Counted from the stretch's first letter, positions 1-8,864 are shown. The stretch is 64,000 nt of DNA from Oscillospiraceae bacterium (GCA_017415165.1 JAFQIY010000072.1:1-64000); one strand, 5' to 3'. A program made the numbers and translations. Notes: generated from the sequence alone by a model not told the origin.

Positions 1-3
1 AAG

Positions 4-43
4 TAATTTCCCATATAGGGCTATAGCCCTATATGGGAAATTA
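4..43. repeat. 40-bp perfect palindrome
   Basis: Every base from 4 to 43 pairs with its partner around a centre between 23 and 24; the middle reads GGGCTATAGCCC. As RNA it would form a hairpin on either strand. It lies downstream of the minus-strand ABC exporter gene and directly beside a second nested hairpin, so it is probably part of an intergenic repeat element or terminator region. The left part of its context lies outside the window. Confidence 0.8.
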
Positions 44-67
44 GACTGAAAGTCTTTGGAAAGGGGT

Positions 68-104
68 CTGGGGAAGAACCTTTCTTCAGAAAGGTTTGCC
101 CCAG
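68..104. terminator. Nested hairpin downstream of the ABC exporter operon
   Basis: An outer stem CTGGGG/CCCCAG (68-73 and 99-104) encloses an inner stem AACCTTTCT/AGAAAGGTT (77-85 and 88-96). On the minus strand it ends in a short pyrimidine run. It may terminate the exporter operon that stops at 160, or be part of a dispersed intergenic element together with the adjacent 40-bp palindrome. Confidence 0.6.
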
Positions 105-159
105 TGGTCTCCGCAATACTTCTGTATGGTCAGTATCCTTAAGCGAAAGCACTGTGAAA

Positions 160-1959
160 TTATTTTTTGAGATTGATTTTTTCTTCTTCCTCACGCTCTC
201 TTGCGGTACAAAGCTTGTAGTAATCGCCCTTCTTTGCCATAAGCTCATCGTGAGTGCCGCACTCAGTAATTCCCTGATTTGCAACATACATAATCTTGTC
301 GCAGTTTCGGATAGTGGAAAGACGGTGCGCAATGATGAATGATGTTCTGCCCTCAAGAAGCTTGTCAAGACCCTCCTGAAGAAGCTTTTCGGTTTTTGCG
401 TCAATAGAGGATGTTGCCTCGTCAAGAACAAGAATTTTCGGGTCGCTGATAAGAGTTCTTGCAAAGGCAATAAGCTGTCGCTGTCCCTGAGAAAGTGTCG
501 AGCCGCCCTCTGTGATTTCAGTGTCGTAACCCTTAGGAAATTCTCTGATGAATTCATCGGCACGGACTGTCTTACAAGCCGCAGCGATTTCGTCCATAGT
601 AGCGTCAAGCTTGCCGTAGCGGATGTTGTCAGCAATTGTGCCGCTGAACACAACGCTGTCCTGAAGCATAATGCCCATCTGCGAACGGAGCGAGTTAAGT
701 GTAACGTCAGCAACATTGTGTCCGTCAATCTTTACTGCACCGCCGTCTACGTCGTAGAAACGGGAAATAAGGTTTACGATAGTAGTCTTTCCTGCGCCCG
801 TAGGTCCGACAAGCGCAACGCTTTCGCTTTTCTTTACGCTGAAAGAAAGGTCCTTGAGGATTGTCTTGCTTTCATCGTAAGCAAAAGTAACGTTGTCAAA
901 CTCAACACTGCCCTCAATTGCAGGAAGTATTTCAGCATTTTCCTTGTCGTCAACCTTAACAGGCTCGTCAAGGGTTTCAAAAATTCTTTCAAGGTAGGAA
1001 ACCGCATTGACAAAGTTGTTGAACATATTTGCAAGGTTCATAATCGGCTGCCAGAAGCGTCCCGCGTAGCCTGACATAGCAACAATTGTACCAAGCGAAA
1101 CGGATGCAGGACCAATAACAAGAAGTCCCACAAGGTAAATGGAAGCGCTGACAGTTACGGAAATTGTATCAACTGTAGGCCAGAGCAGGTTATTGTAAGT
1201 AACAGCCTTCATCCACTTTTCACGGTATGCCTCGGAGAGTCCGCTGAAAATTTCGGCATTTTCATCTTCACGGACGAAAAGCTGTGTAACCTTTACGCCG
1301 ACAATTCCCTCGTGAAGATAAGCGTTGAGGTTGGAGCTTTTGTTTGAAACAGCCTGCCACGCTTTACGCTGTCTGTTCTTGATGAACAGAATGAATGCCA
1401 TAAGGAAAGGTACGCCCGCAAGAACAACAAGCGCCAGCTGCCAGTGCATTGCCAGCATAAATACAATGATGAAAACAATGTTGAACAGTTCAAGTACAAA
1501 TGTGATAATACCGTTTGAAAGGGTATCGGAAACGCTGTTTACATAATTGATGATTCTTACGAGGATTTTGCCGTGGGGACGGCTGTCATAATACTCAAAG
1601 GAAAGCTTCTGCAGGTGCACAAACAAATCGGAGCGGATATCAAAAATGATGTCCTGACCAACCTTTGTCATAATCTTCGAACGTACTGTAGCAAGAATGA
1701 TATTAACCACAATTGTAAGCAGAAGCAGTCCTGCCCACATAAGAAGCAGCGGAATATTGCCGCTTGGGATAACCTCATCAATAGCGTGCTGAGTAATAAC
1801 GGGTGCAAAAAGTCCGATTACAACAGCAAGTGCGCTGAGGGAAAGAGAAAGAATCATTCTCCATTTGTAGCGTCCCACATAAAACATCGCACGTTTCAGA
1901 TGTCGTATGTCAAAAGGGGATTCAAGATTTTCGTCAACGTCAAATTTATTTCTTGCCAT
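160..1959 (-). CDS. ABC exporter half-transporter, catalytically complete NBD
   Basis: This 599-residue protein has an N-terminal six-helix exporter membrane domain (about residues 25-325) and a C-terminal nucleotide-binding domain. The Walker A GPTGAGKT is near residue 385, the signature is LSQGQRQ, and Walker B is ILVLDEATS near 511 with the catalytic glutamate present. It is the second gene of an operon, 13 bp after another exporter half, and the pair should form a heterodimer that exports a drug, lipid or peptide in the inner membrane. The substrate cannot be read from sequence. A MerR-type regulator is encoded divergently and dyads lie between them, so the pair is probably induced by an exported or toxic compound. 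Confidence 0.93.
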   Translation of the reverse strand: MARNKFDVDENLESPFDIRHLKRAMFYVGRYKWRMILSLSLSALAVVIGLFAPVITQHAIDEVIPSGNIPLLLMWAGLLLLTIVVNIILATVRSKIMTKVGQDIIFDIRSDLFVHLQKLSFEYYDSRPHGKILVRIINYVNSVSDTLSNGIITFVLELFNIVFIIVFMLAMHWQLALVVLAGVPFLMAFILFIKNRQRKAWQAVSNKSSNLNAYLHEGIVGVKVTQLFVREDENAEIFSGLSEAYREKWMKAVTYNNLLWPTVDTISVTVSASIYLVGLLVIGPASVSLGTIVAMSGYAGRFWQPIMNLANMFNNFVNAVSYLERIFETLDEPVKVDDKENAEILPAIEGSVEFDNVTFAYDESKTILKDLSFSVKKSESVALVGPTGAGKTTIVNLISRFYDVDGGAVKIDGHNVADVTLNSLRSQMGIMLQDSVVFSGTIADNIRYGKLDATMDEIAAACKTVRADEFIREFPKGYDTEITEGGSTLSQGQRQLIAFARTLISDPKILVLDEATSSIDAKTEKLLQEGLDKLLEGRTSFIIAHRLSTIRNCDKIMYVANQGITECGTHDELMAKKGDYYKLCTAREREEEEKINLKK

Positions 1960-1972
1960 TTAAATCGCCCCC

Positions 1973-3727
1973 TTACTCAATGTTGCCCTGCTGGAGGTTG
2001 TAGATTTCAGTGTAGTAACCGTCCTTATTCTTCAGCAGCTCGTCGTGTGTACCCATTTCGGAGATTTTTCCGTCCTTGAGAATGATAATCTTGTCAGCAT
2101 CCTTAGCGGAGGAAATTCTTTGTGCAATAATAATTTTTGTGCAGGTAAAATCAAGATTTGCAAGATTTTCCTGAATATGCTTTTCTGTTTCAAGGTCAAC
2201 AGCGGAGGTTGTATCGTCAAGAATAAGAATTGACGGACGGATTGCAAGTGCTCTTGCAAGGGAAATTCTCTGCTTCTGACCGCCCGAAAGACCAACGCCT
2301 CTTTCACCGACAATTGTGTCGTAGCCGTCAGAAAGATTTTCAACAAAGTTTGCCGCATCAGCAGCCTTTGCAAATGTTTCGATGTCCTCCTCAGGCATAT
2401 CGCTGTCACCGAAAGCAATGTTGCCGTCAATTGTGTCCGACCAGAGAAGCACGTCCTGCATAGCCATACCGATGTTTCTGCGGAGGGTGTTAAGCTTCAT
2501 CATACGCACGTTTACGCCGTCAACAAGCACCTCACCGCTGTTTACATCATAAAGACGCGGGATAAGGTTGACAAGCGTTGTCTTACCTGAGCCTGTTTCA
2601 CCCATAATAGCAACAGTTTCGCCCGAATTTACCTTAAAGCTGATATCCTTCAGCACCTCGGTTTCTCCGTAGCTGAAGCTTACATTTCTGAATTCAATTT
2701 CACCGTTGAGATGTTCAGGCATTTCCTTAGCGTCAGCACGGTCAACAACGATTGGGCGTGAGTAGTAAACCTCAATGATTTTGGAAGCAGACGCAAGAAA
2801 TCTCTGAAGGTCGTTGATAAGTGCACCAACATTTCTCATCGGGTTGGAAAGAGTCCAGATAAGACCGCTGAAAGCGACGTATTCGCCCATAGTAAGTCTG
2901 CCTGTGATAACGAAAATACCGCCTGCAATAAGGTGCACAATGGTCAGACCCTGTGCAGTTGTTTCAATAAACGGGAAGTATTTCAGCCAGGTAAGTGAAG
3001 CAGTCTTATTAGCTGCTGAGTAATCAGCATTCTTTTCCTGAAAGCGTTCAATTTCATAGCTTTCACGGGCAAATGCACGGACAACTCTGTTGCCTGCGAT
3101 GTTTTCCTGAGCCTGAGTGTTGAGTTGGGAAAGTCTTTCTCTGAGGTCAACGAATTTCGGACCGACTTCTTTTCGCAGCATACCTGAAATAACAAAAATC
3201 AGCGGAGTAAGCGCCAGCAGACAAAGTGCCATAAGAGGGTCAAGAATGAAGAAGAACACAGTTGTTGAACCGAAAAGAACGATACTTTCAAGCAGAGTCT
3301 TTATAATCCACGCAACGCTGTGACGAACCATATCAAGGTCACCTGACAGACGAGTCATAATGTCACCCGTGCGGTAGCGGTCGTAGTAGGTCATATCCTG
3401 CTTCTGCACGTTTGCAAAAAGGTAGTTCCTGATTTTGGAAAGCATACCCTGTGAGCATTTCTCATAGAGCATATTTGCATTGAACTGGATAACTGTTCTT
3501 ATAAGCGTAAACAGCACCATTCCGCAGCAAAGAATGATAAGCAGCCTGCTGTTGTTTTTGAGATTTTCAGCAGCATTTTCATTGTAAATAAAAGTATCGA
3601 CAATATTCTGGCTGAAAATAGGGCTTGTAAGATACATAACCTGTCCGATAACAGTCATACACAGCGCAAGTATGTATCTCCCCCTGTAGCCTTTCATATT
3701 TTCCCATATCCATTTTATCTGGAACAT
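1973..3727 (-). CDS. ABC exporter half-transporter, degenerate Walker B
   Basis: This 584-residue exporter half is the first gene of the minus-strand operon. It has a membrane domain (about residues 15-310), Walker A GETGSGKT near 376 and the signature LSGGQKQR. Its Walker B reads ILILDDTTS near 504, so the usual catalytic glutamate is aspartate. In known heterodimeric exporters such as BmrCD and LmrCD one half carries this change, giving one weak and one active ATP site, and the partner here keeps the glutamate. The ATG follows GGAGG. The leader carries a copy of the dyad TAAAGT-N-ACTTTT (3755-3767), which links it to the divergent MerR gene. Confidence 0.93.
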   Translation of the reverse strand: MFQIKWIWENMKGYRGRYILALCMTVIGQVMYLTSPIFSQNIVDTFIYNENAAENLKNNSRLLIILCCGMVLFTLIRTVIQFNANMLYEKCSQGMLSKIRNYLFANVQKQDMTYYDRYRTGDIMTRLSGDLDMVRHSVAWIIKTLLESIVLFGSTTVFFFILDPLMALCLLALTPLIFVISGMLRKEVGPKFVDLRERLSQLNTQAQENIAGNRVVRAFARESYEIERFQEKNADYSAANKTASLTWLKYFPFIETTAQGLTIVHLIAGGIFVITGRLTMGEYVAFSGLIWTLSNPMRNVGALINDLQRFLASASKIIEVYYSRPIVVDRADAKEMPEHLNGEIEFRNVSFSYGETEVLKDISFKVNSGETVAIMGETGSGKTTLVNLIPRLYDVNSGEVLVDGVNVRMMKLNTLRRNIGMAMQDVLLWSDTIDGNIAFGDSDMPEEDIETFAKAADAANFVENLSDGYDTIVGERGVGLSGGQKQRISLARALAIRPSILILDDTTSAVDLETEKHIQENLANLDFTCTKIIIAQRISSAKDADKIIILKDGKISEMGTHDELLKNKDGYYTEIYNLQQGNIE

Positions 3728-3754
3728 AATAATCCTCCGTTCCGTGCTAAAACC

Positions 3755-3767
3755 TAAAGTTACTTTT
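3755..3767. promoter_or_regulatory. MerR-type operator copy in exporter leader
   Basis: TAAAGT-T-ACTTTT matches the arms of three other dyads at 3892, 4023 and 4533 with one end mismatch. On the minus strand a -10-like TATAAT (3786-3791, preceded by TG) lies upstream, so this copy is just downstream of the probable exporter promoter. Confidence 0.6.
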
Positions 3768-3891
3768 CAAATTATGCAAAACCTATTATAACAGATTAAA
3801 ATAAAAAGGGAAGGGGTTTGAAGAATTTTCTTTATGGTAATTACGACGAATTTTCGGATAGATAGACACTGTATAAAAGTGATTATTAACA

Positions 3892-3905
3892 TAAAGTACA
3901 CTTTA
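3892..3905. promoter_or_regulatory. MerR-type operator copy, mid-intergenic
   Basis: TAAAGT-AC-ACTTTA has perfect 6-bp arms. It lies in the middle of the 356-bp gap between the exporter operon and the MerR gene, directly after a -35-like TTAACA (3886-3891). The rest of this gap is AT-rich and shows no gene. Confidence 0.6.
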
Positions 3906-4016
3906 GCACTGGAATAAAATTGAATTTCAAACGTTTAAGTTGCACAATGACATAATAAAATGTGTACGATTTTTTGTTTAAATTTTTCTGCAAAATTAAG
4001 GACAAAAAACACCCTC

Positions 4017-4047
4017 TTGACATAAAGTGCACTTTAGGTTATAAAAT
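4017..4047 (+). promoter_or_regulatory. MerR gene promoter with operator in the spacer
   Basis: TTGACA (4017-4022) is followed directly by the perfect 14-bp palindrome TAAAGT-GC-ACTTTA (4023-4036). A -10 TAAAAT at 4042-4047 gives a 19-bp spacer; TATAAA at 4040 would give 17. An operator inside a 19-bp spacer is the classic arrangement for promoters controlled by MerR-family proteins. Confidence 0.75.
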
Positions 4048-4083
4048 AAATAATGGAAATTAATCTGCAAAGGAGAATGATAT

Positions 4084-4509
4084 TTGGAAAACAAAACTTA
4101 CACCATTAAAGAAGTGGCTGAAAAAACAAATTTAACAATTCCTACCATAAGATATTACGAAACCGAGGGTGTACTTCCTCCCGTTGAAAGAAGTGAAAGC
4201 GGCAACAGAGTGTTTACAGACAGCGATATAGGCTGGCTTGACCTCATCTGCTGCCTGAGAGGGACAGGTATGCCCATAAAGAAAATCAAGCAGTTTGTGC
4301 AGTGGTGTCTTGAGGGCGACGATACCATTGACGACAGAATTGAAATGCTTATCGAGCACGGCAAAACCGTTGACGAGCAGCTTGAAGTCCTGAGTAACTA
4401 TAAAGCAGCTATAGAGTGGAAAATCAATTATCACAGGGAAATGAAAATGCAGATTGACGCAAGACGCAATGCAGTGCGTCTTATGGAGCAGCAGGACTTG
4501 AAAAGCTAA
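4084..4509 (+). CDS. MerR family transcriptional regulator
   Basis: The protein has 141 residues and starts at TTG behind AAGGAG (4069-4074). The N-terminal winged helix (YTIKEVAEKTNLTIPTIRYYE, shown here only as a start-to-end span of residues 5-25) is typical of MerR proteins. It continues with a recognition wing and a C-terminal coiled coil (residues about 80-120) for dimerisation. There is no Cys-rich metal site, so it resembles the small multidrug or aldehyde-type MerR group (AdhR/BmrR-like DNA-binding half without an effector domain). It is divergent from a two-gene ABC exporter and upstream of maf. Four shared dyads suggest it controls all three transcripts. Confidence 0.92.
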   Translation: MENKTYTIKEVAEKTNLTIPTIRYYETEGVLPPVERSESGNRVFTDSDIGWLDLICCLRGTGMPIKKIKQFVQWCLEGDDTIDDRIEMLIEHGKTVDEQLEVLSNYKAAIEWKINYHREMKMQIDARRNAVRLMEQQDLKS

Positions 4510-4532
4510 AGCGTTTGTGATATACTGTAACA

Positions 4533-4545
4533 TAAAGTTACTTTA
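4533..4545. promoter_or_regulatory. MerR-type operator copy before maf
   Basis: TAAAGT-T-ACTTTA lies between the MerR stop codon and the maf ribosome site, just downstream of a -10-like TATACT (4521-4526). The position suggests steric control of a promoter for maf, or read-through from the MerR gene. Confidence 0.6.
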
Positions 4546-4562
4546 GAAAGGGCGTTGCAGCA

Positions 4563-5129
4563 ATGAAAATAATCCTTGCATCCGCTTCACCAAGAAGGCA
4601 GGAGCTGCTCAGATACATAACTCCCGAATTTGAGGTTATGCCCGCAGATGTTGATGAAACACTTCCCGAAGGAGTGCCTGCCGATGAGTCAGCGGAATTC
4701 CTTGCGGTAAGAAAAGCTGTCCACATCGCACAGAAGCATCCTGACAGCGTTGTAATCGGAAGCGATACCGTTGTAATAGTTGACGGTGAAATTCTCGGCA
4801 AGCCTGTGGACGAGTCTGACGCTGAGAGAATGCTGAAAAAGCTTTCGGGCAAGGTACATACAGTCGTAACAGGTGTTTGTCTTGCCTGCGGAAAAAGAAC
4901 ATTCAGCTTTTCACAGGCAACTGACGTAAAGTTCTATCCTCTGACCGACGAGGAAATCCGAGAGTATATCGCAACAGGCGACCCGATGGATAAAGCAGGC
5001 GCTTACGGTATCCAGAGCGAGGGATGCGTGCTTATTGAGAAAATCGACGGCGATTTCTTTGCGGTAATGGGACTTCCCGTTGCAAGGCTGAAACGCGTGA
5101 TGAAAATGTTTACCGAAAATATGCAATAA
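4563..5129 (+). CDS. maf: Maf-like nucleoside triphosphate pyrophosphatase
   Basis: The 188-residue protein opens with the family hallmark ILASASPRRQELL. It also carries GSDTVV (near residue 66) and the C-terminal GLPVARL segment. Maf proteins hydrolyse dTTP/UTP or modified nucleotides to monophosphates in the cytoplasm and are linked to septum formation or cell-cycle arrest. Length and motifs are normal. The start follows AAAGGG. It lies 53 bp after the MerR gene with one of that regulator's presumed dyads in between, an unusual setting for maf. A nested-hairpin element with a terminator follows the stop within a few bases. Confidence 0.93.
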   Translation: MKIILASASPRRQELLRYITPEFEVMPADVDETLPEGVPADESAEFLAVRKAVHIAQKHPDSVVIGSDTVVIVDGEILGKPVDESDAERMLKKLSGKVHTVVTGVCLACGKRTFSFSQATDVKFYPLTDEEIREYIATGDPMDKAGAYGIQSEGCVLIEKIDGDFFAVMGLPVARLKRVMKMFTENMQ

Positions 5130-5131
5130 AA

Positions 5132-5360
5132 AAGGGTACCTATCAAGGTACCCTTGAGCCTGTCGATAAAGTCGACAGACTAATGAAAAATGAATAAAGA
5201 ATAATGAATAGTTAAGGTGTCCGCTTTGCGGACATTTTTAATATTATTGCCGAAGGCAATTCCTTAATTATTCATTATTCATTATTCATTATTCAATATT
5301 CACTATTCATTGTCGAAAAATTTTTTCGACAAACTGAAGGGTACCTATCAAGGTACCCTT
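5132..5360. repeat. Nested palindromic intergenic element with duplicated terminator ends
   Basis: The same 24-bp hairpin, AAGGGTACC-TATCAA-GGTACCCTT, occurs at 5132-5155 and again at 5337-5360. Between them lie a GTCGA/TCGAC-containing pair, a run built on AATGAATA and its complement TTATTCATTATTCATT, and two small hairpins at the centre (GTCCGC-TTT-GCGGAC and ATTGCC-GAA-GGCAAT). Overall the segment is roughly symmetrical and could fold as one long cruciform. It fills the gap between convergent maf and the yfhO-like gene. It resembles non-coding mobile (MITE-like) elements, and the outer hairpins can act as terminators in both directions. Confidence 0.75.
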
Positions 5361-5364
5361 AATT

Positions 5365-8082
5365 TTATACTTCATAAAGTCTGTCAAGCATAATAGTGCG
5401 GTTTTTGCGTTCATAAAGCGCAATTACAATTACAGTGATAACACCGATGAGCGAAACGATTATGCCAAGCTTCATTCCTGCAGGGAAGAATTTCATTTCA
5501 ATAGTGTGTGTGCCAGTTGTAACAGGTACGCCGATAAGCGCGTCAACAAGCTTTACAGGTTCAACCTTTTCGCCGTCAACATAAACCGTCCAGCCAGGCT
5601 CCCACGCAATTGAAGTGAACATAATTCCGTCTTCATCAGCAGTAATTGTACCCTTTATGTGGTGTTCCTCAAAGTGCTCAATTTCAAGCGGATTTTGTTT
5701 CAGCTCGTCAATTGCGGATTGGAACATTTCCTCATCAAGGTAATAGAAAAATGTGTCACGGTAAAGAACCTCGTTGTTGTCTTCTGTGATTGTCATAATA
5801 AAGGACTGTTCATCGCCGGGAGTAAAGCGTCCAAGCGGTTGAATACACATCTTTCCGCCCTCGTAGTAGTAGTCAACGAAATCCTTGTTAAGCCAAAGAT
5901 TTACCTCACGCTCAAACTGTGAAGGGAAGTACATATAAACCATATCATCTGTCGGAGCGGAGAAAAGAAATTCAATATGTGAATTGCTGCCTTCAATTCT
6001 CGGCACGTACTTTGTGTGAGTGCCGTAGGTTGAGGGCTTTGCATTTTCAGGAAGAACCTCATCAATCTCAATGCGTTGGTAGAATTCCTGCTCAGTGTCG
6101 GAAAGAAGCGCCGAGAACAGCATATTCTGATTTTCAAAAGGATTGTACCAGTTTTCAAAGGTAACGTCCGCAATTGAGCTGTCAGCCATAAATCCGATTG
6201 GAAGCGCATACGGATTTTCGTAAACATACACGATTTCCTTTTTGTCACCGTTGGCAAGAACAAGGTTGTCATTGTAATGCTTGGATGGTTCGATTTCAGG
6301 AATTTCAGCCTTGTCTCCGTTTTCGTCAATGGTTACGGCATTGCCCTTTTCCATAACGTATTTGATACCGAAAATTGCGTCAGTAATGTATGTTGCACCC
6401 TTGTACTTGATATAGTGTCCGCCATAGGAGAAACCAAGGTTTCTGAGCAGCTGAATAGGTGCAGCGTTAAGGGTTGAGCTTGAATGTGAAAGACCGAATG
6501 AGCCGAAAGCCATAGGGTCGTTTACAGTACGGTGGAAATTCTTTTCGATACGATAAACGGGTGAGTCGTCCATATCGTAAATCTTCTCAACGGTGTTACG
6601 TCCGAGGGTAATGTATCTGTTGTAGGAGTCATAATTTGAGTAAACAACGTCCTTGTCGATTTTGTACATCGTGTATGTGGACGTAATAGTAAGTTCGATG
6701 ATAAGAAATGCAGCAATTGCAATCGGAATAGGCTTGATTTTGTAGAATTTCTTGTGTGCATAAAGAAGCAAAGCGTAGACTGCGCCTGCAATAACGGTAA
6801 ACCATACCGCCGCAATAATGTCCAGACGTTCGCTGTCGTGCTTGTCCAGATAGAAAACATATGCCGCAAGTACAGCGAATACGCCGCCTATTTCCTTGTA
6901 GGAAATTCCTTCAATACGTTCAAATGCCTGTGCAGCCATTATCAGCAGCAGGAAGCTTACTGTGAATGAGTAACGGTAAGGCAGCCAGTTCGGCACCTGA
7001 AAGCCGTGCCATACAAGGTCAATTGTGGAAAGATACATTGAGAGAACAACTGTAAGCGCAAGCACTCCGAAACCGATTTTCTGACGGAGTCTGATATTGT
7101 TGTTCATAAAGAACAGCGGAACAAGCAGAAGCGTCATTACACCGCAGTATACCACAGGAGAGCCTTCGGGACGGCAGGTGTCATAAACGTTCGGGAGCAG
7201 GTTTACAAAGAAGTCGATAAAATCAAATTGTGTCTTGAAAGTATAATTAGGCTCGGAAAATTCAAACTTACCGAGGCTGAGACTGTAGTAAAGCGGAATA
7301 AGCAACCACGCCGCACAAGCCGCCGCAATAATTCCTCCGCTTGCGAATTTCACACCTGAAAGAAGCATATGCTTGAAGCGGAAAGGTGATGTTTCCGTTG
7401 AAAGGAAGAAATAATACGCAAGGAAGTAGAAGCAGCAGAAAATTGCAATCATCCATCCGATGTAGAAGTTTGCAACAAACATCAGCGCGAGCGGAATAAT
7501 GAACAGAAGCCACTTTCCGTTGTCAATAATTTTCTCAATTCCACGGCAGATAATCGGCAGATAAATAAGTCCGTCCAGCCACATCGGGTCCATAAGCTGA
7601 ACAACCATATACCCCATAAGGCTGTACATCAGACCGAAGATAAGCGCCGTGTACGGAGCTGTTTTTCGGGAATCACGCAGATACCAGCAGAATGTTATGG
7701 CAGCCGTGCCGACCTTGAGCATCTGCATAATCAGCAGGGAGGTTGTCATTATCGAACGGGGCAGAAGCATTACAACCAGCGTGAACGGGCTGGCAAGGTA
7801 ATAAGCGTACATACCGATGATTTCACCCGTCAGGTTACGGCTCCAGCTGTTGAGCAGGCTTCCGTTGCCCCAGAAAGCATCCCTGAGATTTTCAAAATAG
7901 TATACATACTGACCGTTCAGGTCAAGCACCAGCACAGATTCTTCTCCGAACGGGTAAATTCCGAAAATGCAATACGACACCAGCAGTATAATCATCGAAA
8001 CAAAGAAGGCAAGAATATAAATACGCTTGTTCAGCAGGAACGTTTTCGGACTGAATTTAAGCGAAATCTGTGAATTTTCCAA
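5365..8082 (-). CDS. YfhO family membrane protein
   Basis: This 905-residue integral membrane protein has about a dozen helices in residues 20-480 and a large extracellular part to about 860. A final helix sits near the C-terminus, followed by a basic tail. The N-terminal block DLNGQYVYYFENLRD and the segment SWSRNLTGE match the YfhO (DUF6044/PF09586-like) family. These proteins resemble GT-C glycosyltransferases and are linked to lipoteichoic-acid glycosylation in other Firmicutes. The start is TTG behind GGAGG; no ATG fits better. It is a single-gene transcript facing maf across a terminator element. The actual sugar and acceptor are unknown. Confidence 0.88.
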   Translation of the reverse strand: MENSQISLKFSPKTFLLNKRIYILAFFVSMIILLVSYCIFGIYPFGEESVLVLDLNGQYVYYFENLRDAFWGNGSLLNSWSRNLTGEIIGMYAYYLASPFTLVVMLLPRSIMTTSLLIMQMLKVGTAAITFCWYLRDSRKTAPYTALIFGLMYSLMGYMVVQLMDPMWLDGLIYLPIICRGIEKIIDNGKWLLFIIPLALMFVANFYIGWMIAIFCCFYFLAYYFFLSTETSPFRFKHMLLSGVKFASGGIIAAACAAWLLIPLYYSLSLGKFEFSEPNYTFKTQFDFIDFFVNLLPNVYDTCRPEGSPVVYCGVMTLLLVPLFFMNNNIRLRQKIGFGVLALTVVLSMYLSTIDLVWHGFQVPNWLPYRYSFTVSFLLLIMAAQAFERIEGISYKEIGGVFAVLAAYVFYLDKHDSERLDIIAAVWFTVIAGAVYALLLYAHKKFYKIKPIPIAIAAFLIIELTITSTYTMYKIDKDVVYSNYDSYNRYITLGRNTVEKIYDMDDSPVYRIEKNFHRTVNDPMAFGSFGLSHSSSTLNAAPIQLLRNLGFSYGGHYIKYKGATYITDAIFGIKYVMEKGNAVTIDENGDKAEIPEIEPSKHYNDNLVLANGDKKEIVYVYENPYALPIGFMADSSIADVTFENWYNPFENQNMLFSALLSDTEQEFYQRIEIDEVLPENAKPSTYGTHTKYVPRIEGSNSHIEFLFSAPTDDMVYMYFPSQFEREVNLWLNKDFVDYYYEGGKMCIQPLGRFTPGDEQSFIMTITEDNNEVLYRDTFFYYLDEEMFQSAIDELKQNPLEIEHFEEHHIKGTITADEDGIMFTSIAWEPGWTVYVDGEKVEPVKLVDALIGVPVTTGTHTIEMKFFPAGMKLGIIVSLIGVITVIVIALYERKNRTIMLDRLYEV

Positions 8083-8219
8083 AGTAATCCTCCGTTACAA
8101 AAGTTTTGAATTATATTTACTTAAAAATATACATATTACATTATATATGTTTTTCAGCTTCTTTACAAGAGATTTGAAAAATTTTTTGCAAAAAAAGCCG
8201 AAAAAATGTTTGAAACCCC

Positions 8220-8248
8220 TTGTTAAATGCGTTCATATGTGCTATAAT
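8220..8248 (+). promoter_or_regulatory. Promoter of the NUDIX gene
   Basis: TTGTTA and TATAAT are separated by 17 bp, with the -10 about 60 bp upstream of the chosen ATG. Confidence 0.65.
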
Positions 8249-8310
8249 ATTTTTAAAACAGAACATTTGTTGTGCGTTTTTACATATATTGCCATAAAGG
8301 AGACTTTTTT

Positions 8311-8847
8311 ATGCACCTCTTTGAAAAAACAGTAACTTCAGAACTTATTTTTGACGGAAAAATCATTACCGTAAAAAAAGATACCGCTGAACTTGAAAAC
8401 GGCGAAATTGTAAACCGTGAACTGGTTGTGCATCCGGGTGGAGTATGCGTTGTTCCCATTAACGAGAACGGAGAGGTGCTTATGGTAAAGCAGTTCAGAT
8501 ATCCGTTCAAGGAGGCGCTTGTGGAAATTCCTGCGGGTAAGCTTGAAGTGGGCGAGGACCACCGTGAAGCAGGACTGCGCGAACTTCGTGAGGAAACAGG
8601 TGCGATATGCGAAAAATTCGAATACCTCGGCGTATGCTATCCATCTGTTGCGTACCTTACGGAAAAAATCCATATGTACCTTGCAACAGGTCTTACCTTT
8701 GAAAATCAGGATCTCGATGATGATGAGTTCCTTGACGTTATGAAAATCAAGCTTGAGGATGCCGTTGAAATGGTTATGAACAACGAGCTTCCCGATGCAA
8801 AAACACAGTGCGCAATTCTCAAGGCGGCACGAATTCTCGGCAAGTAA
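8311..8847 (+). CDS. NUDIX hydrolase, ADP-ribose pyrophosphatase type
   Basis: A 178-residue protein if translation begins at the ATG at 8311, which follows AAAGGAG; an upstream GTG at 8272 would add 13 residues but lacks a ribosome site. The Nudix box is complete (G-x5-E-x7-REL-x-EE-x-G-I, beginning GKLEVGED near residue 85). The upstream EIPAGK motif and the overall layout match the ADP-ribose pyrophosphatase group (NudF-like), which cleaves ADP-ribose to AMP and ribose 5-phosphate in the cytoplasm. It is monocistronic and convergent with spoVG. Confidence 0.9.
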   Translation: MHLFEKTVTSELIFDGKIITVKKDTAELENGEIVNRELVVHPGGVCVVPINENGEVLMVKQFRYPFKEALVEIPAGKLEVGEDHREAGLRELREETGAICEKFEYLGVCYPSVAYLTEKIHMYLATGLTFENQDLDDDEFLDVMKIKLEDAVEMVMNNELPDAKTQCAILKAARILGK

Positions 8848-8864
8848 CTCAGGCAGGATAAAAA

